The notes: generated from the sequence alone by a model not told the origin. Shown: positions 8,837-18,943, numbered from the stretch's first letter. The stretch: 64,000 nt of DNA from Methanoregula sp. PtaU1.Bin051 (GCA_002067895.1 MVRE01000014.1:1-64000), one strand, 5' to 3'. Numbers and translations are program-made.

Positions 8837-10153
8837 TTACTGTATCGTATGCGTGCGTACAAAGTCTATGGCGCTGCGGATGCAGCCGTCCATGTTCAAG
8901 TATTCGAACTGGGCGAAACGCCCGACGAGTGGGATATCCCGGGATGTACAATATTCCGTAACAACCCTGATATTCTCTTGGTAATCAAGGTCGTAGACGA
9001 CATACGCGAATGGTTGGCGCATTACCCGGGAAAACGCGATCCTGTCCCGGGTAACAATTTTCATTGCTTCGAGGGTTGCGGTGACCTCGCGGACAAGCTC
9101 GTCGTCGCTCATGGCGGAGACCTCATCGCCCGGCTGGTGCGTGATCTCGGCGAGGATTGATGAGAAGCCGGGCGGTGTTGCATACGGACTATATGTCGAC
9201 GGGAATGAGATCCGGTTCGCTTTCCCCAGTCTCGGGTCAGGCACGTAGAGCCACGATATGTCCGGGACTTTTCCGGTTATCCCGAAAGCGACGGTGACAA
9301 GCGAGTTGCAGACCAGCGAATCGCAGGCCCGTCTGACATGTTCCGGGACATCTTCGAGACAGGAGAGGAGGTGCTGGACCGGCATCGTAGAGATGATGCG
9401 GTCAGCCCGGACCTCCATCTTCCCGTCGCTGACAATGAAACCTTTCCCGTCCCGCCGCACCGATTGTACGGTGAACGCGGTCCTTATCTTTCCCTTCACC
9501 GGTTCTGCAATAGCGTGTATGAGGGCTTCGATTCCCCCGTTTAGCGGATATGAAAAGACTGCCTGGTGCGTGTACCCTTCTGTCGGGATGCCGATTGCGG
9601 ACTTTATCACGTCCTCAACCGGTGGGCGGGGAATCCTCCCTTCCACCCAGTGCGCCGACATCCTCTCGAGCGGGTACTTCCATATCTTCTCGTTGTAGGG
9701 AACCATATAGCATTCAGCAATCCCTTTGCCGAACGTGAAATAGATCCAGTCCCTGAAGTTTTCAGGGTGCCTGGCAGACCCGGTCTCAAACGCGATCTGG
9801 GCTTTTATAAACTCGCTGATGCAGAAGAACCTGTCTTCGGGAGGGAGGTCAGAGAGCCCGTTCTCGAACGGGTACTTCACGTATCCCCCCTTGTAGAAGA
9901 TCTTGGTGTTCCGGTTATTCCGCTGCTCGTTGCCTGCAATCATCCTGCGCATGAAGGCGAGCACTTCGGTATCGCGAGAGAAGATAATATGCGAGCCGCC
10001 CATATCAAATGTGTACCCGTCGACGGCGAGAGAGCGGCAGAGCCCGCCACATTTATCGGCCGCCTCCAGTACGATTACATCTTCGCCCTTTTCATGGAGC
10101 AGCCGGGCGAGTGTCAGGCCGGTAAGCCCGCCGCCAAGGATTGCTGTAGTCAC
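8837..10153 (-). CDS. FAD-dependent NAD(P)-binding Rossmann oxidoreductase (amine oxidase / UDP-galactopyranose mutase-like)
   Basis: A 438-residue flavoprotein. The N-terminal dinucleotide fold is AILGGGLTGLTLARLLHEKG followed by VLEAADKCGG and FDMGGSHIIF. The middle contains KYPFENGLSDLP, a substrate-domain sequence seen in amine-oxidase proteins near surface-sugar genes and similar to UDP-galactopyranose mutase. I chose GTG 10153 because it starts exactly at the Rossmann strand. It is the first gene of a two-gene operon with the glycosyltransferase. Confidence 0.78.
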   Translation of the reverse strand: MTTAILGGGLTGLTLARLLHEKGEDVIVLEAADKCGGLCRSLAVDGYTFDMGGSHIIFSRDTEVLAFMRRMIAGNEQRNNRNTKIFYKGGYVKYPFENGLSDLPPEDRFFCISEFIKAQIAFETGSARHPENFRDWIYFTFGKGIAECYMVPYNEKIWKYPLERMSAHWVEGRIPRPPVEDVIKSAIGIPTEGYTHQAVFSYPLNGGIEALIHAIAEPVKGKIRTAFTVQSVRRDGKGFIVSDGKMEVRADRIISTMPVQHLLSCLEDVPEHVRRACDSLVCNSLVTVAFGITGKVPDISWLYVPDPRLGKANRISFPSTYSPYATPPGFSSILAEITHQPGDEVSAMSDDELVREVTATLEAMKIVTRDRIAFSRVMRQPFAYVVYDLDYQENIRVVTEYCTSRDIPLVGRFAQFEYLNMDGCIRSAIDFVRTHTIQ

Positions 10154-10382
10154 ACCACAACAATTGGAAGTATTCAGTATTATGGTTGCCCGTGAATGGC
10201 TGTAATATGAGGGGACGGCCGTGCGTTGTGGCAACAGGAAGCACAGGAACGCAAACGGCCGTTTCGTGATCCGGGATTACTGTATATTAACGGAACCGGA
10301 TCTCTGATGTGTCTGTTTGCCGGTTCTGGAGAAATGCTTTGTAGAATGGGATTGATAAAACAACGGCACGGTGAAATGCAGC

Positions 10383-10521
10383 ATGGCAAAAAAGTTCTCC
10401 GGAAACGGTTAAGGATGATAAGGGGATCGATGCTTTCCGCATTCTCCGGATAGGCGGAGCAGTGATCTGTCTTCTTATCATCATCTGGATTATCCTGCAT
10501 TATCTCCTGCACCTGATGTAA
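10383..10521 (+). pseudogene. Small single-TM protein gene interrupted by a one-base frameshift
   Basis: ATG 10383 has a strong GGTGA site (10370-10374) and begins MAKKFSGNG, then hits TAA. Shifting by one base gives a continuous tail (KDDKGIDAFRILRIGG followed by a roughly 20-residue hydrophobic helix) ending at TAA 10519-10521. The downstream half has no start of its own before an internal GTG at 10462. Together they would make a protein of about 46 residues with a charged cytoplasmic end and one TM helix. It is either an authentic frameshift or a sequencing error. Confidence 0.45.
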
Positions 10522-10674
10522 GGCATACCGGCGTTTTCCTGTTTGATATCTCCGGCCTGTGATAGATGATATGGCGTACCGGTCGCCGGCATTGTCTCAC
10601 GGCCCCATGGCATAAAATTCAGGATCAGGTCTATAACACAAAGGTTTTATCGGATTTTTTAGCATTTTTAATGA

Positions 10675-12492
10675 ATGGGAAATAAGGACAATTCTTTTTC
10701 CAGAATCATCAAGTCTCTTGGAGTTGTCTTCGGCGATATCGGCACCAGCCCCATCTATACGATCGGTGCAATCCTCCTCTTCATCCTGCCGACCGTTGAT
10801 AATATTCTCGGGCTCCTCTCCCTCATTGTCTGGTCCCTGATCATCGTAATCACGTTGCAGTATGCATGGCTCGCCATGTATCTCGGGAGTAAGGGCGAGG
10901 GCGGCACCATCGTGCTCAAGGGCCTTCTCACGTCGCAGCTGAAAAATCCCCACGCTATCTCGTTCGTGTCCGTACTCACCATCATCGGCGTAGCCCTCTT
11001 TATCGGCGATGGCGTAATCACCCCGGCCATCAGTATCCTTTCTGCGGTCGAAGGTATCCGGCTAATCCCGGGATACGGGGAGATCTGGGGCGGCTGGATT
11101 CTTTTCACCGGTATCTGTATCGCGTTTGCCCTCTTCTTCTTCCAGAAACGGGGGACAGAGCGCGTCGCGTGGGCGTTCGGGCCGATTATGCTTATATGGT
11201 TCCTCTCCCTTGCAGTTACCGGGATCGTCTCGATTGCCTCAGCACCGCAGGTGCTCCTTGCCTTAAGCCCGACATATGCGGCCGGTTTTCTTATGGAGAA
11301 TGGGATCGCTTCATTCTTAGTCCTCTCGGCTGTCCTTCTCTGTGTCACCGGGGGCGAGGCACTCTATGCCGATATGGGGCATCTCGGAAGGGACCCTATC
11401 GTCAAAGGATGGTACTGCATCTTCCCGGCACTCGTTCTCAGCTATCTCGGGCAGGGTGCCTATGTCCTCAGCAATCCTGAGATCCATACATCTGTTCTCT
11501 TCAGCATGGTGCATGGGCAGGCTGCACCGCTCTATGTTCCCTTCCTCCTCCTGAGCATTTGTGCGACCGTGATCGCATCGCAGGCCATGATCTCGGGCAT
11601 GTTCTCGATCATGTATCAGGGGATGATGACCCAGATCATCCCCAAGATGAAGATCGACTTCACCTCACCGGAACTCCGTTCCCAAATCTACATCGATGCC
11701 GTGAACTGGATGCTGCTTGTTGCCGTGCTCGTCGTCATGCTCGAATTTAAAACCTCGGAGAACCTTGCGTCCGCGTACGGCCTTGCCGTTGCCGGCACCA
11801 TGACTATCTCGGCAATCATGATGACCATGATCTTCACGCTCCGGCTGGAGATCCTCAAAGCGATAATCTCGTCGGTCCTTATTGTCGTTGACGCGGTCTT
11901 CCTGTTGTCAGCGTTCCTCAAGATCCCGCATGGCGCATACTGGTCATTTTTGATCGCAGCGGTCCCGTTGATCGTCATCGTTACGTTCATCCGGGGGCAG
12001 GACCAGCTCCACCGCATGCTCAGGCCGGAAAGTCTTGAAGAGTTCCTTCCTGATTACCGGCGGAAGTACGAAACACTTCCCCGGATCCATGGCACGGCGC
12101 TCTTTTTTACGTCAGACAAGAACCATATCTCGCCCTATATCCCACGGGTGATGTTTTTAAACGAGATCCTGTACGAGGAGAATATCCTCGTTTCCATCAG
12201 GATCACCGATCACCCGTTCGGCGTCCGGACGCAGTACGACCGGGACCTTGCATCGGGTCTTCACGCGTTCCTGATAACTGCCGGCTACATGGAGATAGTC
12301 GATATCATCGGGCTTTTACACGCGGAAGGCATTAATGAGAAGATTATCTTTTATGGCATGGAAAACGTGGTCAGTGAAAAATTTTTCTGGAAGCTGTACG
12401 GGTTCTTAAAGAAAGTGACCCCGGCGTTTGTCCATTTCTACGAACTGCCTGCAGAGAAGATCCACGGGGTGATTACCCGTGTCGTCATGTAA
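10675..12492 (+). CDS. kup: KUP/HAK/KT potassium uptake transporter
   Basis: A 605-residue membrane protein beginning with the family signature VVFGDIGTSPIYT (about 19-31), then GEGGTIVLKGLL and GDGVITPAISILSAVEG. Twelve hydrophobic segments fill residues 15-435, and a cytoplasmic tail of about 160 residues ends the protein. It imports K+ with H+. The start is ATG 10675 (ATG 10671 overlaps in another frame). The leader is AT-rich with no clear ribosome site, so it may be leaderless. It opens the transporter-rich block. Confidence 0.93.
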   Translation: MGNKDNSFSRIIKSLGVVFGDIGTSPIYTIGAILLFILPTVDNILGLLSLIVWSLIIVITLQYAWLAMYLGSKGEGGTIVLKGLLTSQLKNPHAISFVSVLTIIGVALFIGDGVITPAISILSAVEGIRLIPGYGEIWGGWILFTGICIAFALFFFQKRGTERVAWAFGPIMLIWFLSLAVTGIVSIASAPQVLLALSPTYAAGFLMENGIASFLVLSAVLLCVTGGEALYADMGHLGRDPIVKGWYCIFPALVLSYLGQGAYVLSNPEIHTSVLFSMVHGQAAPLYVPFLLLSICATVIASQAMISGMFSIMYQGMMTQIIPKMKIDFTSPELRSQIYIDAVNWMLLVAVLVVMLEFKTSENLASAYGLAVAGTMTISAIMMTMIFTLRLEILKAIISSVLIVVDAVFLLSAFLKIPHGAYWSFLIAAVPLIVIVTFIRGQDQLHRMLRPESLEEFLPDYRRKYETLPRIHGTALFFTSDKNHISPYIPRVMFLNEILYEENILVSIRITDHPFGVRTQYDRDLASGLHAFLITAGYMEIVDIIGLLHAEGINEKIIFYGMENVVSEKFFWKLYGFLKKVTPAFVHFYELPAEKIHGVITRVVM

Positions 12493-12676
12493 TGAGACCA
12501 AAAAGGCGACCTTTTTTACTTGTTCGCCTGCGTTTTGCAGTCATGACGCTGTATCAGGATGCACTTGTACGGTACGGCACCATTGAAAAGAGATTCGGTC
12601 CTGAGAGATCCCTCTCAAGTTCCCCATCATTAAACACCATGATGCTTACCCTTCCGCAATGCAGGACGTCCTGTAT

Positions 12677-12877
12677 TTAGCGGTTATACATCTCCTGGTC
12701 ATGCCAGAGTGAATTCACGGTAAAATAATCATGGATCGATTCAACGAAGGATATCTGGTGCGTAAGAAACGCATTCTCGTATTCCTTGATTCCTCGGGCA
12801 AGGGAACGGCATTCGTCATCAGGCAGATCCTGATGATACAGTCCGTGCTCGTTCATCCGTAAAAAAAAGTCTGCCAT
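12677..12877 (-). CDS. Hypothetical small protein
   Basis: A 66-residue hydrophilic frame (59 if the second ATG is used), acidic and rich in His, Glu and Asp, with segments such as DDECRSLARGIKEYENAF and DYFTVNSLWHDQEMYNR. The composition is that of a soluble helical protein rather than a shadow frame. No family is recognised. It sits alone between kup and the phosphate transporter gene. Confidence 0.5.
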   Translation of the reverse strand: MADFFLRMNEHGLYHQDLPDDECRSLARGIKEYENAFLTHQISFVESIHDYFTVNSLWHDQEMYNR

Positions 12878-13074
12878 GCCGCATGATCCGCTGCATATGT
12901 ATTACGGCGGAGTATATACGGATAGATACGGCTGACAGAAAATCTCCGGTCATAGATTCTGCACTTATTACCCTCAAGAAACCAGCATGACCCTGCCGGG
13001 TCATCTCTCATTCTGAGGGCATACCCCGAAACATACAGCGTTCCGTTCTGGTCGCAGGCCAGTCTTGTGGCGGG

Positions 13075-14253
13075 TCAGAATCCCGCTGCATTGTAAAGGA
13101 AGAAAAAAAGAAACGCGGTGAGGGCGGTGATCGGGATTGTCAGGATCCACGCGGTGACGATCTGCCGCACGATTCCCCACTGGACAGCCGATGATCCGCG
13201 GGAAGCACCGACACCTGTAATCGCACCGGCAATTGCATGGGTTGTCGATACCGGGACGCCGAACGACGTAACGAATGAGAGTGCGACACCCCCGGACGTT
13301 TCGGCGCAGAACCCCTGGTACGGGCGGAGGTTCGTGATCCTTCGTGCCATGGTCCTGACCACCTGCCATCCCCCGATCAGTGTGCCGAGGGCGATGGCAG
13401 CACAGGACAGGACGATCACCCAGACTGGGACAATAAATTCGGAAAGAACCCCGCCTGCAATCATGAGGGCAGTGATGATGCCCATGGCGTTCTGGGCGTC
13501 GTTGCTTCCATGTCCGAGACTGTAGAACGATGCCGAAACGATCTGCAATTTTTTTGAGAGCTGGTTCATCGTTGTGGGGTTAGAGTTCCGGAAATGGCGG
13601 ATGAAAAGGAGGGAGATGAGGTAGGCAGTGATGAAGCCGAGGAGTGGCGAGACGACGATAAAGACGAGGATTGCAAACAGGCCGGAAACCTTTAAAAGTC
13701 CCGTCATGATCACGAACGGTATGACAAGGACCGCCCCGAATAACGCACCCTGGATGGTGAAAGACAGTATCGCCTCTTCCTTTGCCAGCATTCCGATAAT
13801 AAGAAAAAAAAGCGCCCCTGCACCTGCACCTGCGGCGGCATACAGGATCAGTTCAATGACAGTGGAAACAGGTGGCAGTATGACAACGCCGAACCCGGCA
13901 TAGGCGGCAGCAGAGCCGATAAGCCCTCCGACGATAGCATGGGTCGCCGAGATAGGGATGCCCAGCTGTGACGAGAGGAATACCCAGAGGATCGCGACGA
14001 TCAGGCCGATGACGATTACGGCGGTCGTCAGGAATGCCGGGTCGACAACCCCCTTCCCGATTGTTTTTGCGACGGCAGTCGTGAAGACAAGAGGACCGAT
14101 CATATTGAAGAACGCTGCCATCGCCACCGCTCTGATGGGGCTAAGGACCCTGGTGGCGACTATTGTTGCTATGGAATTTGCCGCATCGTTCATGCCATTG
14201 ACAAAATTGAAGACGAGGGCAAGCAGTATACCGGCAAGAACGAGGAATTCCAT
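13075..14253 (-). CDS. pitA: PiT family inorganic phosphate transporter
   Basis: A 392-residue membrane protein with the internal duplication of the family: FNFVNGMNDAANSIATIVATR near the start and HGSNDAQNAMGIITAL in the second half, plus paired (V/I)STTHAI and SATHAIVGG segments. It has about ten TM helices. It takes up phosphate with Na+ or H+. ATG 14253 starts right at the first helix; the upstream 32 codons look untranslated. No PhoU-like partner is adjacent. Confidence 0.92.
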   Translation of the reverse strand: MEFLVLAGILLALVFNFVNGMNDAANSIATIVATRVLSPIRAVAMAAFFNMIGPLVFTTAVAKTIGKGVVDPAFLTTAVIVIGLIVAILWVFLSSQLGIPISATHAIVGGLIGSAAAYAGFGVVILPPVSTVIELILYAAAGAGAGALFFLIIGMLAKEEAILSFTIQGALFGAVLVIPFVIMTGLLKVSGLFAILVFIVVSPLLGFITAYLISLLFIRHFRNSNPTTMNQLSKKLQIVSASFYSLGHGSNDAQNAMGIITALMIAGGVLSEFIVPVWVIVLSCAAIALGTLIGGWQVVRTMARRITNLRPYQGFCAETSGGVALSFVTSFGVPVSTTHAIAGAITGVGASRGSSAVQWGIVRQIVTAWILTIPITALTAFLFFFLYNAAGF

Positions 14254-14455
14254 CACGATCACGCAGCCAGCATGCAGTCTGCAGGTTTCGATTGTTCTGT
14301 TATTTCCGGCCTCCGCGTCACATTTTAGGTGACGTATATTGCCGGGCACATCAATAATGGTAATTGCATGCGCTAGAGGGTAAATACTTTTCCCGGCCCG
14401 GATGATGGAAAAACTGCGGCGAAGGGTTTTTTATGATATTTTCCCATTACGTATG

Positions 14456-15670
14456 ATGGAATCCCTGTTTGCCCTGCCCGAGTTCCAGATGAGCCTCCTC
14501 TTGTTCGTGGCACTCGGGGGGTATCTTATAGCATCGCGAATCAACCAGTCGGCGGTTATCGGACTTATCCTAGTCGGCCTCCTTGTCGGACCAAGCGTTC
14601 TGGGGCTCGTGACATACACAGATTTCGTAAAAAGCCTTGCCCATCTCGGCGCGGTCATCCTGCTCTTCGTCATAGGCTTCGAGTTCAATATGAAGGATAT
14701 CGTCCAGCCTAGGAATTTTATCATCGCGTTCATCGGGGTCATTGTGCCGTGGATCGGGGGATGGTACCTTGCCGTGCTGTTCGGGTTCGATTCGGCAAGT
14801 TCTATTTTTGTCGGGACTGCCTGCACGGCAACGAGCATCGCGATCACGGCTAATGTCTTGAAGGAGCTGGGCAAGCTCCAGACCGAGGCGGCAAAAGCGA
14901 TCATCGGGGCTGCGGTCATTGACGACGTGCTCGCACTGCTCGCGCTTGCCATCAGCGCCGATGTTGTCGGTGGTTCGTTCTCGTACCTGGGAATCGCAAT
15001 CGTAACGGTAAAGGCTGTAGCGTTCATCGTTATTGCCGCTGCGTTTGGTATGCTTGTCGTCAGCCACTTCCTTGAGAGACTGGACACGACCCCTTTCGTG
15101 CAGAAATACCCCGAGTTCATCTTCATCTTTGCAATGATGCTCGCCTTCCTCTATGCCATGTGCGCAGAAGCAGTCGGGCTCTCTGCAATTGTCGGGGCGT
15201 TCATCGCGGGGGTCTCGTTCCGGGATGTCGAGCTCCGGCAGAGCCACAGCCTCAAGAAAGGGGCGGAGTACCTCCAGATCATCTTTGCCTCGATCTTCTT
15301 TGTTTCGCTCGGGATCATCGCGGATCTTCACCAGGTCACGATGGAGATTCTGCTCTTCCTTGTTGCCCTGACCCTTATTGCCATCATAACGAAAGTGGCC
15401 GGCTGTGGGATCCCGGCTAAACTTGGCGGGCTGTGCACAAAGGACGCGCTGATCGTGGGATTCGGGATGGCGCCGCGCGGCGAGGTTGCGATGATCGTCG
15501 CCTTGATCGGGCTCGAAAAGGGAATCATCGGGCAGGGGATTTACGTGGCAATCGTCATGATGAGCCTGCTGACCACGGTCATCACCCCGCTCGTGTACCG
15601 GAACTGGTTCTACAAAGGCGAGTACTGCCTGTATGATGCTGGCGGGACCTGTATTGACGAAGGAAAATAA
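14456..15670 (+). CDS. CPA2-type cation:proton antiporter
   Basis: A membrane protein of 404 residues (422 from ATG 14402). It has twelve or so helices, with LVGLLVGPSVLGL early, an FVIGFEFNMKDI segment, the CPA2 core AVIDDVLALLAL with two aspartates, and GFGMAPRGEVAMIVAL late. It exchanges Na+ or K+ for H+. The extra 18 residues at the far start are basic and unlike the family, so a start at 14453 or 14456 is preferred. There is no C-terminal TrkA-N domain. It diverges from the phosphate transporter gene. Confidence 0.85.
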   Translation: MESLFALPEFQMSLLLFVALGGYLIASRINQSAVIGLILVGLLVGPSVLGLVTYTDFVKSLAHLGAVILLFVIGFEFNMKDIVQPRNFIIAFIGVIVPWIGGWYLAVLFGFDSASSIFVGTACTATSIAITANVLKELGKLQTEAAKAIIGAAVIDDVLALLALAISADVVGGSFSYLGIAIVTVKAVAFIVIAAAFGMLVVSHFLERLDTTPFVQKYPEFIFIFAMMLAFLYAMCAEAVGLSAIVGAFIAGVSFRDVELRQSHSLKKGAEYLQIIFASIFFVSLGIIADLHQVTMEILLFLVALTLIAIITKVAGCGIPAKLGGLCTKDALIVGFGMAPRGEVAMIVALIGLEKGIIGQGIYVAIVMMSLLTTVITPLVYRNWFYKGEYCLYDAGGTCIDEGK

Positions 15671-15771
15671 CGCATCCTCCTCATTTCAGGAAATGTCACG
15701 GAACCTTTTCTTTTCTCTCCTCCTATTCCGTGCCTGTTTAAATAGTCCCGCACTCATTTCATGGTACTGAA

Positions 15772-16491
15772 ATGGACCTGGATGACGCACAACAACCTAC
15801 AGTCGGATATGTCCCGGTCTCGTCCTGTTGCGACCAGCGGGTACTGAAAGAGACCGCGTAGCACGCCCTTCCCGGGGATCGGATCTATTCCCTGCTGGGA
15901 TCGTCGCACGAGGGATTGACCGAGAGGGAAGTATGGGCACGGGTGCAGAGGTTTGGCAGCAATACGCTTCCCGAAAAGAGACCGGTCGCACTCTCTGATG
16001 TCGTGCTGCGCCAGTTCAAAAACCCGCTCATTTTTATCTTGTTCCTAGCTTCTGTAACCTCGTTCGGGATCGGCAAGAGTACTGACGGTTTTTTCCTTGC
16101 CGTCATCACGGTGAACGCGATCATCGGGACGCTGCAGGAATGGAAATCCGAAAAGAGCGCACAGTCCCTGCAGGCGCTGCTCCGTATCATGGCGCGAGTG
16201 CACCGCCACCGTCATGTTGTGACCACGGATGCCGGCGAGATCGTCCCGGGAGATATTAACTTTCTCGCGGAGAGCGACCGCGTTCCGGCAGACATAGGGG
16301 TACTCCGGCAGTCTTCCTTACGCATCGACGAATCGCTGCTCTCCGGCGAGTCTCTACCGGTGGAAAAGGGCGTTTCCCCCGTAACGTTTGAAGAATGGAT
16401 CGTCTATCTCGGGATAGCTCTCGTCCTTGTCGCCGTGATGGAAGTCTATAAATTTGCCGGGAATGCCAGGAGGAAGGGGACGGGCAGATAA
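15772..16491 (+). pseudogene. Remnant of a P-type cation-transporting ATPase
   Basis: The frame from ATG 15772 reads through one TAG (15859-15861) to TGA at 16491. The TAG sits exactly where the family has Trp (xxHALP in place of WHALS). After it come the N-terminal domain (LTEREVWARVQRFGSNTLPE), two helices and the actuator motif DESLLSGESLPVEKG. The sequence then jumps to the last helix and basic tail of the family (TFEEWIVYLGIA onward). The phosphorylation loop (DKTGT) and nucleotide domain, about 600-700 residues, are missing. Both a nonsense codon and a large in-frame deletion mark it as dead. A TTTAAATA box (15737-15744) survives upstream. Confidence 0.85.
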
Positions 16492-16613
16492 CCTCCACCG
16501 GGACTGTTACGCGAGGCTGTCCCGTTACCGGAGAGACGGATCTGATTCCATATCCTTTTATTTTCGGATCCTCCAATACGTATCCCTGATACAGTTCTTC
16601 GGGAACCGTTTTT

Positions 16614-18029
16614 ATGGATCGCTGGTCATCCCACATCGGTTTTATTCTCGCGGCAGTCGGTGCCGCGGTCGGCCTTGGGAATATCTGGCGTTTTTCCGCA
16701 GTCCTCGGGTTGAACGGTGGCGGGGCATACCTTGTCCCGTATTTCGTTGCGGTCTTCATCTTCGCCTTGCCTCTCATGGTGCTGGAGATCACGGTGGGGC
16801 GCCGGTTCCGCGGTACGGTCGTGAGTGCGTTCGCCTCGGTACGGCCGCAGTTCCGGGCTATTGGATGGCTGCTCTGTGCCGTCTCGTTTCTAATCCTCAG
16901 TTATTATATTGTCATTACCGGCTGGACGATCGCCTACATGTTCTTCTCCGCGACAGGGGAGACGGTCACCTTTGCCGGATTTACCGGATCGTACTGGCCA
17001 GTCACATATACAATCGTTTCCGTCCTTGTCACCGGGCTCATCGTCTCGGCAGGCGTGCGCGAGGGAATAGAACGCCTCTCCGCCTTCCTGGTTCCTGCAT
17101 GTGTCCTCATCCTCGTTATCATGGTGCTGTACAGCACGACGCTTCCAGGATTTTCCGAAGGGATGCGATACTTCCTTACTCCGGACTTCTCAGTCCTGGC
17201 GCAGCCTGGGCTCTGGCTCGCCGCCTTCGGGCAGGCGCTCTTCTCCCTGTCTGTGGGGGAAGGCATCCTGCTGACCTACGGGGCTTATGTGGCGCAGGAC
17301 CAGGACCTCAGGAAGGCAGCACTCATCATCACGATAGCGGACGTATCCGTCGCCCTCCTTGCCGGAATCGTCATCTTCCCGGTCGTATTCTCATACGGGC
17401 TCTCCCCGGCAATCGGCTCCGAGCTTGCGTTCACGACGCTACCCCTCGCTTTTTCCGTCATGCCGGGCGGACGGCTCTTTGCAACCGCGTTCTTTGCCCT
17501 TCTCTTATTTGCTGCAATCACGTCTTCCGTCTCCATGCTGGAAGTCTGCGTTGCAGCAGTCCGCGAGGCTGCCGGGTGGGCCCGGAAAAAGACCGCAGCC
17601 ATCATGACCGGCATACTTCTTTTGACGGCTCTCCTGCCGGCGCTCAGCTACAGCGCCATGCGGCTTTCGCTCTTTGGCGTGCCGCTGCTCGACTTCATGG
17701 ACGAGACCGTGGGAACGCTGGGGCTCCACATCGTGGCAATCCTGCTGGCGGTCGTCTTTACTGCATTCGTTCCCCCGTCGACGTTCTGGTCCGAGCTGGG
17801 AGGGGGGACGCTCCTCAACCGCTGTATCTTTGCCCTCTGCCGTTACCTGATACCGGCAGCACTCCTGCTCACCGTCGCGGCCGAGGTTGCAGCGGGGATG
17901 CATATGCCTGCTCTTTCATTCATCCCCGGCACCCAGTATATCGGAACCGTCCTCCAGGCCGGTGGCGTAGCTTTTTTCGTTTTCCTAATAGTTATCGTCA
18001 TTATCATAGTCAGGAAGTTGCTGAAATGA
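16614..18029 (+). CDS. Sodium:neurotransmitter symporter (NSS/SNF) family transporter
   Basis: A 471-residue membrane protein. It begins WSSHIGFILAAVGAAVGLGN then IWRFSAVLGLNGGGAYLVPY, the TM1/TM2 Na+ and substrate-binding region of the LeuT fold, and has 11-12 helices. Prokaryotic NSS proteins import amino acids with Na+. ATG 16614 is the only suitable start. It stands between the ATPase remnant and the stress protein gene and has no accessory domain. Confidence 0.92.
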   Translation: MDRWSSHIGFILAAVGAAVGLGNIWRFSAVLGLNGGGAYLVPYFVAVFIFALPLMVLEITVGRRFRGTVVSAFASVRPQFRAIGWLLCAVSFLILSYYIVITGWTIAYMFFSATGETVTFAGFTGSYWPVTYTIVSVLVTGLIVSAGVREGIERLSAFLVPACVLILVIMVLYSTTLPGFSEGMRYFLTPDFSVLAQPGLWLAAFGQALFSLSVGEGILLTYGAYVAQDQDLRKAALIITIADVSVALLAGIVIFPVVFSYGLSPAIGSELAFTTLPLAFSVMPGGRLFATAFFALLLFAAITSSVSMLEVCVAAVREAAGWARKKTAAIMTGILLLTALLPALSYSAMRLSLFGVPLLDFMDETVGTLGLHIVAILLAVVFTAFVPPSTFWSELGGGTLLNRCIFALCRYLIPAALLLTVAAEVAAGMHMPALSFIPGTQYIGTVLQAGGVAFFVFLIVIVIIIVRKLLK

Positions 18030-18061
18030 TCACCGGAAATTGACCGTGCCCGGATCCGTTC

Positions 18062-18943
18062 TCATGTCCCCTGCGGCATCCGGATGACCAGGACCGGATT
18101 TTTGGTCCTGCGCACGACCGTGAACGTGGTGCTGCCAAGCAGCATCTCGCGCAGCCAGTCCGTCCCGAAGGCGTTCATCGCTATTAAGGATGCACGGTCC
18201 TCTTCAGCCACGGATACGATCATGTCGGCCGGGTCTCCCACGCGGATACGGGCCGTGATCATTGTAACTTTTCCCTCAAAATCCTTTTTTGTTTTTTCAA
18301 GCTGTGCCTGCGCCTCAGCAACAGCTGCCTCGATCTCCGGCAGAGACTGGACCCGGGTGACGACATGCAGGAGGATAACTTCCTCAATCCCCGGAATTTT
18401 CTTAATAAACGAGAGCGCGTCTTCGGCATGGCTGGAAAAATCCGTGGGTGCCAGCACTCTAAAGAACAGTCTTTGAGAGGACGCTGCGGGTAATGTTTTC
18501 CCGGTCACTGCACCGGCTCCGGAATGCAGGACAAGCACGCTGGTCTTCGCATGTCGCAGTACCGCGGATGATACGCTTCCTAACAGCAGTTCCTTGATCG
18601 GGTTGATCCCCCGTGCGCCCATGACGATGAGCGAGACTTCCTCCCGCTCCGCGGCATCGAGGATTGCCTGTGCAACGTCCCCCTGGGTGATGACGTCCAC
18701 GATCACATCGATAGTTATCTGCACTCACAGCCCGGTTTTCCCAATCGCCTCCTTCTTCTCGTTTAAGAGGATCTTCGCATTCTCGATCTCGGGGTCGTGC
18801 GTCCACCCGTGCCGTGAAGGGTGCGTTGCGTCCACCACGTGCAGGAGGACGACCTCCTTAATGCCAGGGATCTCGCCGAGGCGATCGAGTATCGTTTGCG
18901 AATGCTGTGAAAAGTCCAGGGCGACAAGCACTTTATCAAACAT
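18062..18943 (-). pseudogene. Tandem universal stress protein split by an in-frame TGA
   Basis: The frame from ATG 18943 encodes the first half of a UspA domain (MFDKVLVALDFSQHSQTIL, LLHVVDATHPS). It stops at TGA 18725-18727 and continues in the same frame from GTG 18724. The continuation completes domain one, with the ATP-loop pattern GARGINPIKELLLGS (GxxGx9GS), and adds a second UspA domain (LAPTDFSSHAEDAL to the end), in which the first loop glycine is replaced (NAFG). Without the stop this is one protein of about 293 residues. TGA is directly followed by GTG, so re-initiation could give two chains. It may be a nonsense allele, a split gene or a sequencing error. Confidence 0.75.

Noticed and set aside
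9566-10195. 209-codon rightward frame over the FAD gene
   Set aside because: It is antisense to conserved FAD-binding motifs and has no domain of its own.
10226-10453. 75-codon rightward frame upstream of kup
   Set aside because: It overlaps the better-supported start and ribosome site of the frameshifted small membrane protein, and lacks domain features.
12492-12680. 62-codon frame immediately after kup
   Set aside because: Basic/Ser-rich, no ribosome site separate from the kup end; probably untranslated.
16454-18043. 529-codon rightward frame over the NSS transporter
   Set aside because: Arg/His/Cys-rich alternate frame; the transporter frame carries all conserved motifs.
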